From Polaribacter sp. Z022 (GTDB lineage Bacteria; Bacteroidota; Bacteroidia; Flavobacteriales; Flavobacteriaceae), in assembly GCF_023555495.1 (NCBI RefSeq), contig NZ_JALCZO010000003.1, forward strand, positions 372,001 to 436,000: a stretch of 64,000 bases of DNA, written 5' to 3'. The translations under genes were made by a program, and so were the position numbers. This document shows, piece by piece, positions 52,284 to 61,800 of this stretch (within the stretch, counting starts at the first letter, position 1; each line of letters begins with the position of its first letter). The notes below the pieces were generated by a model. That model saw only the letters and a list, made by a program, of their open reading frames with translations, was not told the origin of the DNA and made no database searches.

Positions 52284-54587
52284 ATGAAAAATTTATTTTT
52301 TATCATCAGTTTATTTTTAACATTAGTTTCTTGTAATCAAAAAGTTACAAACGAAATTTTTGTTAGTGATACTGCAGCTTTAGTAGAAGCAACAAAAAAA
52401 GCAAAAGCAGGTGATGTTATTGTTATTAAAAACGGAACTTACACAGACGCAAAAATTACATTTAAAGGAGAAGGTACAAAAGAAGAACCAATTATTTTAA
52501 AGGCAGAAACTCCAGGTAAAGTATTTATTGAAGGCGTTTCTAACTTAAGTATAAGTGGAAACTATTTAAAAGTTAGTGGTCTATTTTTTAGAAACGGGCA
52601 TGCACCAACACAAAATGTAATTGCTTTTAGAACAAGTAAAAAAGATGTTGCAAATCACTCTAGTGTTTCAAATTGTGTAATCTTAGATTTTAACAATTTA
52701 GAAAGAGACAAAGACAATCTTTGGGTTCAATTTTATGGTAAACACAACACTTTAGAAAACTCATATTTAGCAGGTAAAACAAATGGAGGACCAACAGTAA
52801 GAGTAGATTTAAAAGGAAATCAAAGTATTAGAAACTATCATCAAATTGTAAACAATCATTTTGGTCCAAGACCAAGAAAAGGTGGAGCAAGAGGAGAAAC
52901 TATACAATTAGGAAGTAGTTTTACATCTATGTCTCCAAGTAATACAACAATTGCAAATAACTTATTTGAAGAATGTAATGGTGAAGTTGAAATAATTTCA
53001 AGTAAAACAAACTTTAACATTATAAAAAATAATGTCTTTTATAAAAGTGAAGGTTCTGTAGTTACAAGACATGGAAACTATGTAACTGTAGATGGAAATT
53101 ATTTTATTGGTGATGGTGTAAATGATCAATTTGGTGGTATTAGAATTATAAACACTGGTCATTGGGTAACTAACAACCTTTTTTACAAAATTAAAGGTAA
53201 AAACTTTAGAAGTCCATTAGCTATTATGAATGGTATTCCTAAATCACCATTAAACAGATACAACCAAGTTACAGATGTTGTAATTGCTTACAATACTTTT
53301 GTAGATTCAGATTCTCCATTTCAATTTGGAGTAGGTACAAACATTGCACAAGCAGCAGTTTTGCCAAAATCAGAAATTAGATCTGCAAGACCTTTAAGAA
53401 CAGAAGTAGTAAACAATGTTATTTATAATTCTGTTGGTGATGCAAGTCCAATTATTGAACACGATAAAGCTGATGGTGTAACTTTTGCTAGCAATATTAT
53501 AGATAATAATGGTGTCGAAATTAAAAATGCTCACGGTTTAATTACTAAAGATTTAACGTTAACAGATATTGGAACTAATATTTCTGTACCAACATCTGGT
53601 TTTAAAGATGTAGAAACATATAGTGGTTTCGACTTTGAAACTATTACTAACGATTTATTAGGAAAACCTAGAAAAAACTCAAATCAAATTGGAGCTATTT
53701 TAAGTGCAGATAATATCAATTTAAATTTATTAGACAAAACTAAATATGGTGCAGATTGGTATTCTAATGTTGTAGAACCTAAAGAAGCAACAACACATTC
53801 AGTTACTAATGTTTCAGAATTAATTTCAAAATTAAAAGAAGCAGCAAGTGGAGATATAATTGAATTAAATGATGGTTCTTACAAATTATCAGAATCTTTA
53901 ATAGTTAACAAACCAATTACTATTCAATCTAAAGGAAAAGCTGAAATTCTATATACAGGTGCTGCAAATACACCAGCAATAGCTTTACATCCTTATGGTA
54001 AATTAACTTTAAACAACATTTCATTAAAAGGAACAAAAACTCAATTTGCTTTTGCTAGCTTAAAAGAGAATATGTTTAATCATTTTGGTTTAGAAGTAAT
54101 AGATTCAGAAATCAGCAATTTTAACTATGCATTAAAAGTTTATAAACAATCTTTTTCTGAAGAAATTACTTTTACAAATACGGCAATTTCTAATTGTGAA
54201 AACGGAATTGAATTGTCTGAAGAAACTAATGACAGAGGAGATTATAATACAGAATATTTAACGATAGATAATTGTCAGTTTACAAACGTTAAACAAAACG
54301 TGATTGATTATTATAGAGGTGGTTATGATGAATCTACAATTGGTGGTAACTTATTAGTAAAAAACTCAACATTTACTAACTCAGGAGCTGCTGAAAAAAA
54401 TGGATTGTTAATTAACCATAGAGGTATAGTAAATGTATCTTTAAAAGATAATACCTTTAAAAACAACAGCGTTAAATTGGTTGCTTTACTTTGGGGAGCA
54501 AAAAACAATACAGAGACTAATAATACAATTTTAAATTCAGGAAAAATTAAAACTGAAGAAAATTTGAAACAAAAGTTAATGTATTAA
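52284..54587 (+). CDS. PL6 family alginate lyase lipoprotein (second copy)
   Basis: The 767-residue protein has a lipoprotein signal (MKNLFFIISLFLTLVSCNQ). The first domain is a PL6 beta-helix like that of the copy at 48641: AGDVIVIKNGTYTDAKITF, WVQFYGKHNTLENSYLAG, FGPRPRKGGARGETIQLG, then SSKTNFN...VTRHGNYVTVDG with the catalytic Lys and Arg. A second beta-helix domain forms the C-terminal 300 residues. As a lipoprotein it stays membrane-bound, while the first copy has an ordinary signal peptide, so the two PL6 enzymes may work in different compartments. I chose the ATG at 52284 because the earlier in-frame ATG (52224) lies inside the operator. A terminator hairpin follows at 54609. Confidence 0.92.
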   Translation: MKNLFFIISLFLTLVSCNQKVTNEIFVSDTAALVEATKKAKAGDVIVIKNGTYTDAKITFKGEGTKEEPIILKAETPGKVFIEGVSNLSISGNYLKVSGLFFRNGHAPTQNVIAFRTSKKDVANHSSVSNCVILDFNNLERDKDNLWVQFYGKHNTLENSYLAGKTNGGPTVRVDLKGNQSIRNYHQIVNNHFGPRPRKGGARGETIQLGSSFTSMSPSNTTIANNLFEECNGEVEIISSKTNFNIIKNNVFYKSEGSVVTRHGNYVTVDGNYFIGDGVNDQFGGIRIINTGHWVTNNLFYKIKGKNFRSPLAIMNGIPKSPLNRYNQVTDVVIAYNTFVDSDSPFQFGVGTNIAQAAVLPKSEIRSARPLRTEVVNNVIYNSVGDASPIIEHDKADGVTFASNIIDNNGVEIKNAHGLITKDLTLTDIGTNISVPTSGFKDVETYSGFDFETITNDLLGKPRKNSNQIGAILSADNINLNLLDKTKYGADWYSNVVEPKEATTHSVTNVSELISKLKEAASGDIIELNDGSYKLSESLIVNKPITIQSKGKAEILYTGAANTPAIALHPYGKLTLNNISLKGTKTQFAFASLKENMFNHFGLEVIDSEISNFNYALKVYKQSFSEEITFTNTAISNCENGIELSEETNDRGDYNTEYLTIDNCQFTNVKQNVIDYYRGGYDESTIGGNLLVKNSTFTNSGAAEKNGLLINHRGIVNVSLKDNTFKNNSVKLVALLWGAKNNTETNNTILNSGKIKTEENLKQKLMY

Positions 54588-54606
54588 CAACACAACTAAC
54601 AAAAAA

Positions 54607-54645
54607 TCAAACCTGCAAAATTTAATTTTTGTAGGTTTTTTTTTG
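54607..54645 (+). terminator. Terminator of the second PL6 gene
   Basis: The arms AAACCTGCAAAA and TTTTTGTAGGTTT (one G-T pair) form an 11-12 bp stem, followed by a run of T. Confidence 0.8.
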
Positions 54646-54749
54646 CTTTAAAGTCAATATAACTAAGTATTCTGTAATAATACTTAACAAACTAACTTTC
54701 ATTTATTTAAATTTAGTATAATAAAATTTTTATTATTCAATTTTATTTG

Positions 54750-54780
54750 TATTTTTGGTAAACCAATTTGGTAAACCAAT
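54750..54780 (+). promoter_or_regulatory. Alginate-regulon promoter/operator of the secreted T9SS protein gene
   Basis: The -7 box TATTTTTG (54750-54757) overlaps operator 1 (core TGGTAAACCA at 54756-54765). Operator 2 has the same core at 54769-54778, again 13 bases down. Confidence 0.8.
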
Positions 54781-54808
54781 TAACTATTAACATTTTAAAT
54801 CTTTACTT

Positions 54809-55726
54809 ATGAAAAAAACATTACTTTTTATTGCTTTAGTTGCAAGTGCATCTTTATTTGCACAAACACAACCAACAGTTATAAATCCTAATTTTGACAA
54901 AATTGACAAAAATTCGGGGTCAGCATGTGCATGTTCTGGCTGGATAAACAAAAGTCTTGCTGATCAAGCAGAGTCTTCAACAAAAGACAGTAATGATGTT
55001 GTAAAATTTGACAACCATGAGTCAGACGGTATTTATCAAGAAATTGCTGTAGAAGCAAACAGTGATTATACTTTAGATTTAGATTATTGGTATTCTGATG
55101 GAACTACAACATCAACCCAATATATAGAAGTTATTATCTTAAAAGGAAGTGCGTATGTAGATGGTTATACGCCTGCTTATGCAACTGCAGCTGATGCAGA
55201 ACAAGATGGTTTTGGATATGCTTCTTTAACAGAAGCAGATAATGTTAATAACCATGTTGCAAGAACTACTGTAGCTCCTCCTGGAAATTCTGATAAAAAC
55301 TCAATGACGCAATTAGCATTTAACACGGGTTCAGAAACTAGTATAGCTATTTTTATTAGAGCTGTAGGACCTTATGATGCTACATCTCATGGAGATTCAG
55401 GTAAAGATAAAGGTTGGATGAATGGAGATACTGAGGTTAGAGTAGATAATCTATCGTTAGTTAATTTAGGAGCAACTGCTTCTGTAAACGATATCTTTTC
55501 TTCTAAAATTAGCATATACCCTAACCCAGCAAACGATTTTATTTCAGTTTCTACTAGCGAAACAATTACTGGTATGGAAATTTACAATTTAATTGGAAAA
55601 AAAGTTGTTTCTTCAGCAAACACAAAAAACAACACTATAAACGTATCTAATCTTGCAAAAGGTGTTTATGTTTTAAAAGTTATGAGCAATGATCTTGTAG
55701 CTTCAAGAAAGATTATTATTGAGTAG
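54809..55726 (+). CDS. Secreted protein with type IX sorting tail, CBM-like domain
   Basis: The 305-residue protein has a signal peptide (MKKTLLFIALVASASLFAQ), a beta-rich domain (about 25-225) resembling carbohydrate-binding jelly rolls (GIYQEIAVEANSDYTLDLDYWYS, AIFIRAVGPYDATSHGD, TEVRVDNLSLVNLG) and a type IX secretion sorting domain (ISIYPNPANDFISV, GMEIYNLIGKKV, GVYVLKVMSND). A Cys-rich patch (SACACSGWIN) lies near its start. There is no lyase motif. It is a stand-alone unit in the alginate locus with its own operator pair and terminator, so it probably binds alginate at the cell surface or in the medium. The function is inferred from context only. Confidence 0.8.
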   Translation: MKKTLLFIALVASASLFAQTQPTVINPNFDKIDKNSGSACACSGWINKSLADQAESSTKDSNDVVKFDNHESDGIYQEIAVEANSDYTLDLDYWYSDGTTTSTQYIEVIILKGSAYVDGYTPAYATAADAEQDGFGYASLTEADNVNNHVARTTVAPPGNSDKNSMTQLAFNTGSETSIAIFIRAVGPYDATSHGDSGKDKGWMNGDTEVRVDNLSLVNLGATASVNDIFSSKISIYPNPANDFISVSTSETITGMEIYNLIGKKVVSSANTKNNTINVSNLAKGVYVLKVMSNDLVASRKIIIE

Positions 55727-55744
55727 AGTTTGAATTATTTACTT

Positions 55745-55784
55745 AAAAAAAAGAGTCCATTTTTAACTAAATGGACTTTTTTTT
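55745..55784 (+). terminator. Terminator of the secreted T9SS protein gene
   Basis: The arms AGTCCATTT and AAATGGACT (stem of 9 bp, extended by A/T pairs) end in a run of eight T. Confidence 0.83.
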
Positions 55785-55881
55785 ATCTCTACTTTTTATT
55801 TTTACAAAATCTTAATTTTAGAATAACAAAACTGATATTAATCACTTTTAGTCCTCAAAATCACTAAATTGTATGTTAATA

Positions 55882-55936
55882 TTTTGTAAAAATAACAAAT
55901 AGACATATATTTGGTACACCAAACTGGTTAACCAAT
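55882..55936 (+). promoter_or_regulatory. Alginate-regulon promoter/operator of the PL17-kdgF unit
   Basis: Consensus promoter: TTTTG (55882-55886), then 19 bases, then the -7 box TATATTTG (55906-55913). The box overlaps operator 1 (core TGGTACACCA, 55912-55921); operator 2 has core TGGTTAACCA (55925-55934). The promoter is the best match in the window. Confidence 0.83.
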
Positions 55937-55968
55937 TTTAAATTCACTTCAAAACAACAGTATTTAGC

Positions 55969-58233
55969 ATGAAATTAAAAAAAAGAATATCATTTAAATT
56001 AATACTTTTAATGTTATTAACTGTTACAATTTCTTGTAATAAGACTACAGATAGTAAAACTAATACAGCAAAAAGTTCTCACCCAAAATTAATATTAACA
56101 AAGCAAGGTGTAAAAGATATTAGAGCTAATTTAGGAACCATTCCTATTTTTGATAAAACTTTAGCTGCAACTAAAAAAGAAATTGATGCTGAAATAGAAA
56201 AAGGTTTTGAAGTACCTATTCCAAAAGATTATTCTGGAGGTTATACTCACGAAACTCACAAAAAAAACTTCTTTTTACTTCAAAAAGCAGGTGTATTATA
56301 TCAAATTTTAAATGATGATAAATATGCACAATATGTTAAAGACATGTTGTTTGCTTACGCTAAACAGTACCCTACTCTACCAATTCATCCAAAACCTAGA
56401 TCTTATGCAAGAGGTAAGTTATTTTGGCAATGTTTAAATGATTCAAATTGGTTAGTATATACTGCACAAGCTTACGATTGTATTTATGACTTTTTAAGTA
56501 AAGAAGAAAGAGACATTTTAGAAAAAGACTTATTTATTCCTTTTGCAAATTATATTTCTGAAGGTAATCCTCAATTTTTTAATAGAGTTCACAACCACAG
56601 TACTTGGGGTAATGTTGCTGTTGGTATGATTGCTTTAGTGATGGATAATGATGATTTATTAGAAAAAGCTTTAAACGGTTTAAAGGTTGACAATTTAAAA
56701 GAAGGAATGAAAGATAATGATGGTGGATTAATTCAGGTTAAAGGTCAAAGACTTGGTTTTTACGGAAACTTAGACGAACCATTTTCTCCTGATGGATATT
56801 ATAATGAAGGTCCTTATTATCAAAGATATGCAATGTATCCGTTTTTAATTTTTGCTGAAGCATTACAAAATGTAAAACCAGAATTAAAAATATTAGAATA
56901 TAAAGACGGTGTTTTATTAAAAGCTGTAGATGCACTAATTAATTTAACAGATGCAAATGGAAACTTTTTTCCATTAAATGATGGTCAAAAAGGTATGTCT
57001 TATTATACAGCTGCTTTAGTTTCTGCAGTAGATATTGCTTATCATTATGGTGGTAAAAATCCAGAATTATTAAGTATTGCAAAAAAACAAGATAGAGTTG
57101 TTTTAGATGATACTGGTTTTTCTATTGCATTAGGAATTAAAGAAGGTTTAGAAAAACCTTTTGAAAAAAAATCTATCAATTTATCTGATGGTAAAGATGG
57201 TACAGAAGGTGGTGTTGGAATTTTAAGAAACGAAAGTATAGAATTAGTTTACAAATATGCATCACAAGGTTCTAGTCATGGTCATTATGATAAATTATCT
57301 TTTTCTTTATATGAAGATGGTAATGAAGTAATACAAGATTATGGTTTATCTCGTTTTGTAAATATTGAACAAAAAGGTGGTGGAAACTACTTAAAAGAAA
57401 ACAAAACTTGGGCTAAACAAACAATAGCACATAACACACTTACCTTAAATGGTGAAAATCACTTTAAAGGTAAATATGAAATTGGTAGTAAACATCATCC
57501 AGTATTGCATTTTTATGATGATTCTGATAAGAACGTTCAAATTATAAGTGCTTCAGAAAAAAATGCATATCCAGGTACAGAAATGCTTAGAACATTTGCT
57601 ATTATTAATGATGCTGATTTTGAAAAACCTTTTACTGTAGATTTATTTAAAGTAAAATCTAATAAGAAAAATCAATACGATTTACCTTACTATTATTTAG
57701 GTCAAATAATTACTACAAATTTAGATTACAAATCTAATACTACATTAAATAGTTTAGGAAAAAAGAATGGATACCAGCATTTATGGAAAGAGGCTTCTGG
57801 TAATCCTTCTTCAGAAAATATTGTTTTTTCTTGGATGAATAACAAACAGTTTTACTCATTAACATCAACTACAAATACTTCAGATGAAATTATTTTGGGT
57901 AGAATTGGAGCAAATGATCCTGATTATAATTTAAGAAAAGATCCTACTTATATTTTAAGAAGAATTGCACAAAACACAACTTTTGCTTCTGTAATAGAAT
58001 CTCATGGTAGTTATAGCTATGTATCAGAATTAGCTTTAAACACCTATTCTAATATTAAAAGCTTAGAAATAGTTTTTGACACAGAAGCATATACTGCCGT
58101 TAATATTTTAACAAAAAGCAATAAAAATAAAATTTTAATTATCTCTAATAAAGATAATTCTAAAGAGCGTAAACATTCAATAGAAATAAACAACAAGAAC
58201 TACAAATGGGTAGGTTCTTATTATTACAATTAA
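55969..58233 (+). CDS. PL17 family oligoalginate lyase lipoprotein
   Basis: The 754-residue exolytic lyase releases unsaturated uronate monomers from alginate oligomers. It starts with a lipoprotein signal (TVTISCNK). The N-terminal alpha-toroid domain has NEGPYYQRYAMYPFLIFAEAL and HSTWGNVAVGMIALV; the C-terminal heparinase II/III-type beta-sheet domain has SSHGHYDKLSFSLYEDG, which matches the PL17 catalytic Tyr/His region and QTIAHNTLTLNG. It is followed 23 bases downstream by kdgF, so the product of one is the substrate of the other. Operator and promoter: 55882-55936. Full length for the family (about 720-750). Confidence 0.93.
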   Translation: MKLKKRISFKLILLMLLTVTISCNKTTDSKTNTAKSSHPKLILTKQGVKDIRANLGTIPIFDKTLAATKKEIDAEIEKGFEVPIPKDYSGGYTHETHKKNFFLLQKAGVLYQILNDDKYAQYVKDMLFAYAKQYPTLPIHPKPRSYARGKLFWQCLNDSNWLVYTAQAYDCIYDFLSKEERDILEKDLFIPFANYISEGNPQFFNRVHNHSTWGNVAVGMIALVMDNDDLLEKALNGLKVDNLKEGMKDNDGGLIQVKGQRLGFYGNLDEPFSPDGYYNEGPYYQRYAMYPFLIFAEALQNVKPELKILEYKDGVLLKAVDALINLTDANGNFFPLNDGQKGMSYYTAALVSAVDIAYHYGGKNPELLSIAKKQDRVVLDDTGFSIALGIKEGLEKPFEKKSINLSDGKDGTEGGVGILRNESIELVYKYASQGSSHGHYDKLSFSLYEDGNEVIQDYGLSRFVNIEQKGGGNYLKENKTWAKQTIAHNTLTLNGENHFKGKYEIGSKHHPVLHFYDDSDKNVQIISASEKNAYPGTEMLRTFAIINDADFEKPFTVDLFKVKSNKKNQYDLPYYYLGQIITTNLDYKSNTTLNSLGKKNGYQHLWKEASGNPSSENIVFSWMNNKQFYSLTSTTNTSDEIILGRIGANDPDYNLRKDPTYILRRIAQNTTFASVIESHGSYSYVSELALNTYSNIKSLEIVFDTEAYTAVNILTKSNKNKILIISNKDNSKERKHSIEINNKNYKWVGSYYYN

Positions 58234-58256
58234 ATTAATTTTAAAAAACGAAAAAA

Positions 58257-58631
58257 ATGAAACGAGTTAGTGAAAAGTACGTCATAGCAAAAGATATGGA
58301 ATGGGAAGAACTTGGTGGTGGAGTATCAAGAAAGTTCTTAGGTTACGATAACCAAATAATGATGGTAAGTGTTAAATTTGAAAAAGGTGCTTTAGGATCT
58401 CCTCATCAACATTTTCACACACAAGCTACATATTGTGTTTCTGGTAAATTTGAATTTGAAATTGATGGAGTAAAACAAATTGTAGAAGCTGGAGATGGAG
58501 TTTATATTGAGCCAAATTTATTGCATAGTGCAATTTGTTTAGAAGAAGGACAATTAATTGACACTTTTAGCCCTGTAAGAGAAGATTTCTTAACTGGTGA
58601 TGGACCAGCTTATTTTGGTGACAAATCATAA
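58257..58631 (+). CDS. kdgF: Cupin KdgF, converts unsaturated uronate to linear keto sugar
   Basis: The 124-residue cupin has the family metal-binding motif PHQHFHTQATYCVSGKFEF and the second motif EPNLLHSAICLEEG, with the acidic patch near DTFSPVREDFL. KdgF catalyses linearisation of the 4,5-unsaturated monouronates released by lyases, forming the open-chain keto form used by the following dehydrogenases. Its position directly behind PL17 confirms the role. It has no signal peptide, so it should be cytoplasmic, which fits import of monomers. Confidence 0.92.
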   Translation: MKRVSEKYVIAKDMEWEELGGGVSRKFLGYDNQIMMVSVKFEKGALGSPHQHFHTQATYCVSGKFEFEIDGVKQIVEAGDGVYIEPNLLHSAICLEEGQLIDTFSPVREDFLTGDGPAYFGDKS

Positions 58632-58776
58632 TTAAAAATATTTCATTTTTTTATTCAATATATCCCCCAATATATTTTCAAAAAATAATAAGAGAAAAGT
58701 TTATAAATAACTTTATCCTATTATTAGGATTTTATGAAATGATTAACATTTTTTTTTAATTCCCAAAATATATACC

Positions 58777-58808
58777 TATATTTGGTAAACCAGACTGGTT
58801 AACCAGTT
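58777..58808 (+). promoter_or_regulatory. Alginate-regulon promoter/operator of the susCD unit
   Basis: The -7 box TATATTTG (58777-58784) overlaps operator 1 (core TGGTAAACCA, 58783-58792). Operator 2 has core TGGTTAACCA (58796-58805) inside the longer palindrome AACTGGTTAACCAGTT-like region. Core distance is 13 again. Confidence 0.83.
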
Positions 58809-58810
58809 GA

Positions 58811-58848
58811 TTATTCAATAACAATCAAGTTTGATTGTTATTGAATAA
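58811..58848 (+). repeat. 38-base inverted repeat in the susC leader
   Basis: Perfect 18-base arms (TTATTCAATAACAATCAA and its complement, TTGATTGTTATTGAATAA) flank the bases GT. It is in the presumed 5' leader, 3 bases after operator 2 and 50 bases before the start codon of susC. There is no T-run after it, so it is not a normal terminator. Confidence 0.75.
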
Positions 58849-58898
58849 TAATATTTTTAAAAAATATTAAAAAATTAAAACAATTCAAAACTATAACA

Positions 58899-61800
58899 AT
58901 GAACTTAAAAATTAAGTTAGTATTTATTGCAATGCTTCTTTTTAGTGCCTTTAATTATGCTCAAGAAAGTGTTACAGTAAAAGGAAATGTTACATCTATA
59001 GCTGATGGAGAACCTATTTTAGGTGCCAACATTATGATTGTAGGTACAACAAAAGGAACAAGTACTGATTTTGATGGTAATTATAAACTAAAAGTAAAAT
59101 CTGGAGATGTAATCCAGTTTTCTTATTTAGGTTTTAAAACCAAAAACGTAACTTTTACAAATCAAAAAACAATTAACGTAGCACTAGAAGAAGATTCTAA
59201 TGTTCTAGACGAAATTGTTGTTGTTGGTTATGGTAATCAAAAACAGAAAAACGTAACGAGTGCATTAACTAAAGTAGCTGGTGAAGATCTTCAAAACCAA
59301 GCTGTGGCTCGTGTAGAAGATGCTTTAAAAGGTAGAGTTGCAGGTTTAAGAATACAAGTAACGTCTTCTGAAGCTGGTGGTGACCCTAAAATTACATTAA
59401 GAGGTCCTGGTTCTGTAACTGGTTCTTCTTCTCCATTAATTGTAGTTGATGGTGTAGTATTAGGTACAGATTCTGATATTTTAGCATCTATTGATAACAA
59501 TAACATTAAGTCTATTAGTGTTTTAAAAGATGCTTCTTCTGTGGCAATTTATGGTTCACGTGGTGCAAATGGTGTAATCTTAGTTACTCTTAAAAAAGGT
59601 TTCTCTGGTAAAACTCAATTTTCTTACAACACTTTTACGGGTTATAAGTATGCAGAAAATAATGACAACTTTAACACTACAATTGCTCAAGAAAGAGCTA
59701 GATTAAATTCTTTACAAGGTACTGTTAATGCTATTTCTCCAACTAGTATAAATTATGATAGAATTAATAGTGATTATGATACAGCTTATGCAGAATTAGA
59801 AGCTATGGAATTTATTGCTTCTTTAGGTGGTGGAGAAAGAAACTTACAAGATGAAGTATTTAATGGAGGTTTTATTAAAAGTCATTCTTTTGCTGTAAGA
59901 GGTGGTACAGAGTTAACAAGTTATACTGCTTCTTTAGGTTTTCTTGAAGATGAAGGTATTGCTTTAACTGATAACTTTAATAAATACAATGCTAGAATTA
60001 AAGTTGATAGTAAATCAAAAAACAAAAAAATTAAATATGGTGCTAGTTTACGTGTAAACTACAATGACCAAGATAAATTGCCTGCAAGATTTACTGATCC
60101 ATTAAGACAATTAGGTCACGTTCCATTATATTTAAATGAAGAGCATTTAAAATATGTTACTCAATTTTCTACAGAAGTTGGTACTTCTACAGATGCTGGT
60201 AAATTATTCGAAAACTTAGGTGTTGGTAGTTATGGTTTTTCTAGAGCTTTTGATCACGTATTTACAAAAGACCCAAATAACCCAAGATCTATTCTTAGAG
60301 ATCCAGTAACAGGTCTTCCTGTTGCTAGTCCTTTAACATCTGGTGGTTTAACATTATCAACTACTAAAAATGTACATCCTTTAGTTCACTTTTTAGAAAG
60401 ATCTAGAACTAAGAGAAAATTAAGTTTAAATGCTTCTTCTTATATTGATTTTAAATTAGCAGATGGTCTTAACTTTAGACAAACTGTATCTGGTGTATTT
60501 AGACACAATAAGAGTAATGAAGCAGATTATTTATATGGTCAAGAAAATAGAGATCAAGAAGCTTATAGATTAGAAAGAAGAGACGAATTAAATCAATTTG
60601 CATTTGAATCGATTCTTAAATATGATAAAAGCTATAAAAAACACAACTTTAATACTGTATTAGGTTTTGAGTATACTCAAAGAGATTTTTACAGACAAGA
60701 AACAGAAGCTGTTGGTTATACTAATGATTTTAATAACAACATAGCTCTTGCAGATGGAGGAACAACTTATACAGATAATGGTTCTGATAAATTAGTTTCT
60801 TATTTTGGTAGATTAGATTATAATTATGATGAAAAATACTTAGTACAATTATCAGCACGTACAGATGGTAGTACTAGATTTGGATCTGACAATAGATTTG
60901 GTTTCTTTCCTGCAGTATCTGTTGGTTGGGTAATGTCTAATGAAGATTTCTTATCTAACAGTAACTTAATTTCTTTCTTAAAAGTAAGAGCAAGTTATGG
61001 TATTTCTGGTTCTAACCAAATTTCAAATAACGTATTTGAATCTCTTTACAGATTTGAAGAGTCTTTTAGTACAATTAGTTATAATGGAAATACAGGTGTA
61101 AAAGCTATTACTTTAGCTAATCAATCTTTAGGTTGGGAAAAATTAATAGAATTTAACCCTGGGGTAGATATTACTTTTGGTAGAGGAATTGTAAGTTTAA
61201 CTGCAGATTACTATACTAGAACAAGTGAAGATTTACTTCTTTTTGCTCCATCTTCTGCAACTTATGGTACAGATAACTGGTTACAAAACCTTGGTGAAGT
61301 TCAAAACGAAGGTGTAGAATTAGAATTAACGTCAAGAATTATGTCTAAAGAAAACTTTAGATGGAGTGCTTCTGGACAGTTTTCTTTAAATAGAAACACA
61401 GTTAAAAGTTTAGGAAATAATGAACAAATTATTTCTAGAATTGATCAAGACACAAGACCTACAGAGTTTATTGCAAGAGTTGGACAACCAATTACATCTT
61501 TTTATGGATGGGTTTATGACAAAGAAATTCCTTTAGAATGGGTAGATAATCCTTTTAATAGATTTAACAATGACTATGCAGATGTTTATGTAAAAGATTT
61601 AAACAACGATGGTGTAATTGATGATGATGATAGAACTGAGTTAGGTAGTCCTTATCCTGATTTTGAATGGGGTTTCAATTCAGACTTTACTTTATATGAT
61701 TTCGATTTCTCTTTCCAATTACAAGGATCTCATGGTGCAGAAGTTAGAGTTGCAGATTTAGACCAACTTTATTATGCTAGTGAATCTGCAGTAAACGAAA

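Noticed and set aside
52224..52284. Longer start for the second PL6 lyase at 52224
   Set aside because: That ATG lies inside the promoter/operator; the ATG at 52284 gives a normal lipoprotein signal peptide.
48520..58805. The repeated TTTGGTNNACCAAA blocks as a CRISPR-like or simple tandem array
   Set aside because: They are single pairs in front of each gene, overlap the promoter and show dyad symmetry; no spacers or cas genes.
58811..58848. The susC leader hairpin as a terminator
   Set aside because: It is not followed by a T-run and lies upstream of the gene it would have to switch off constantly.
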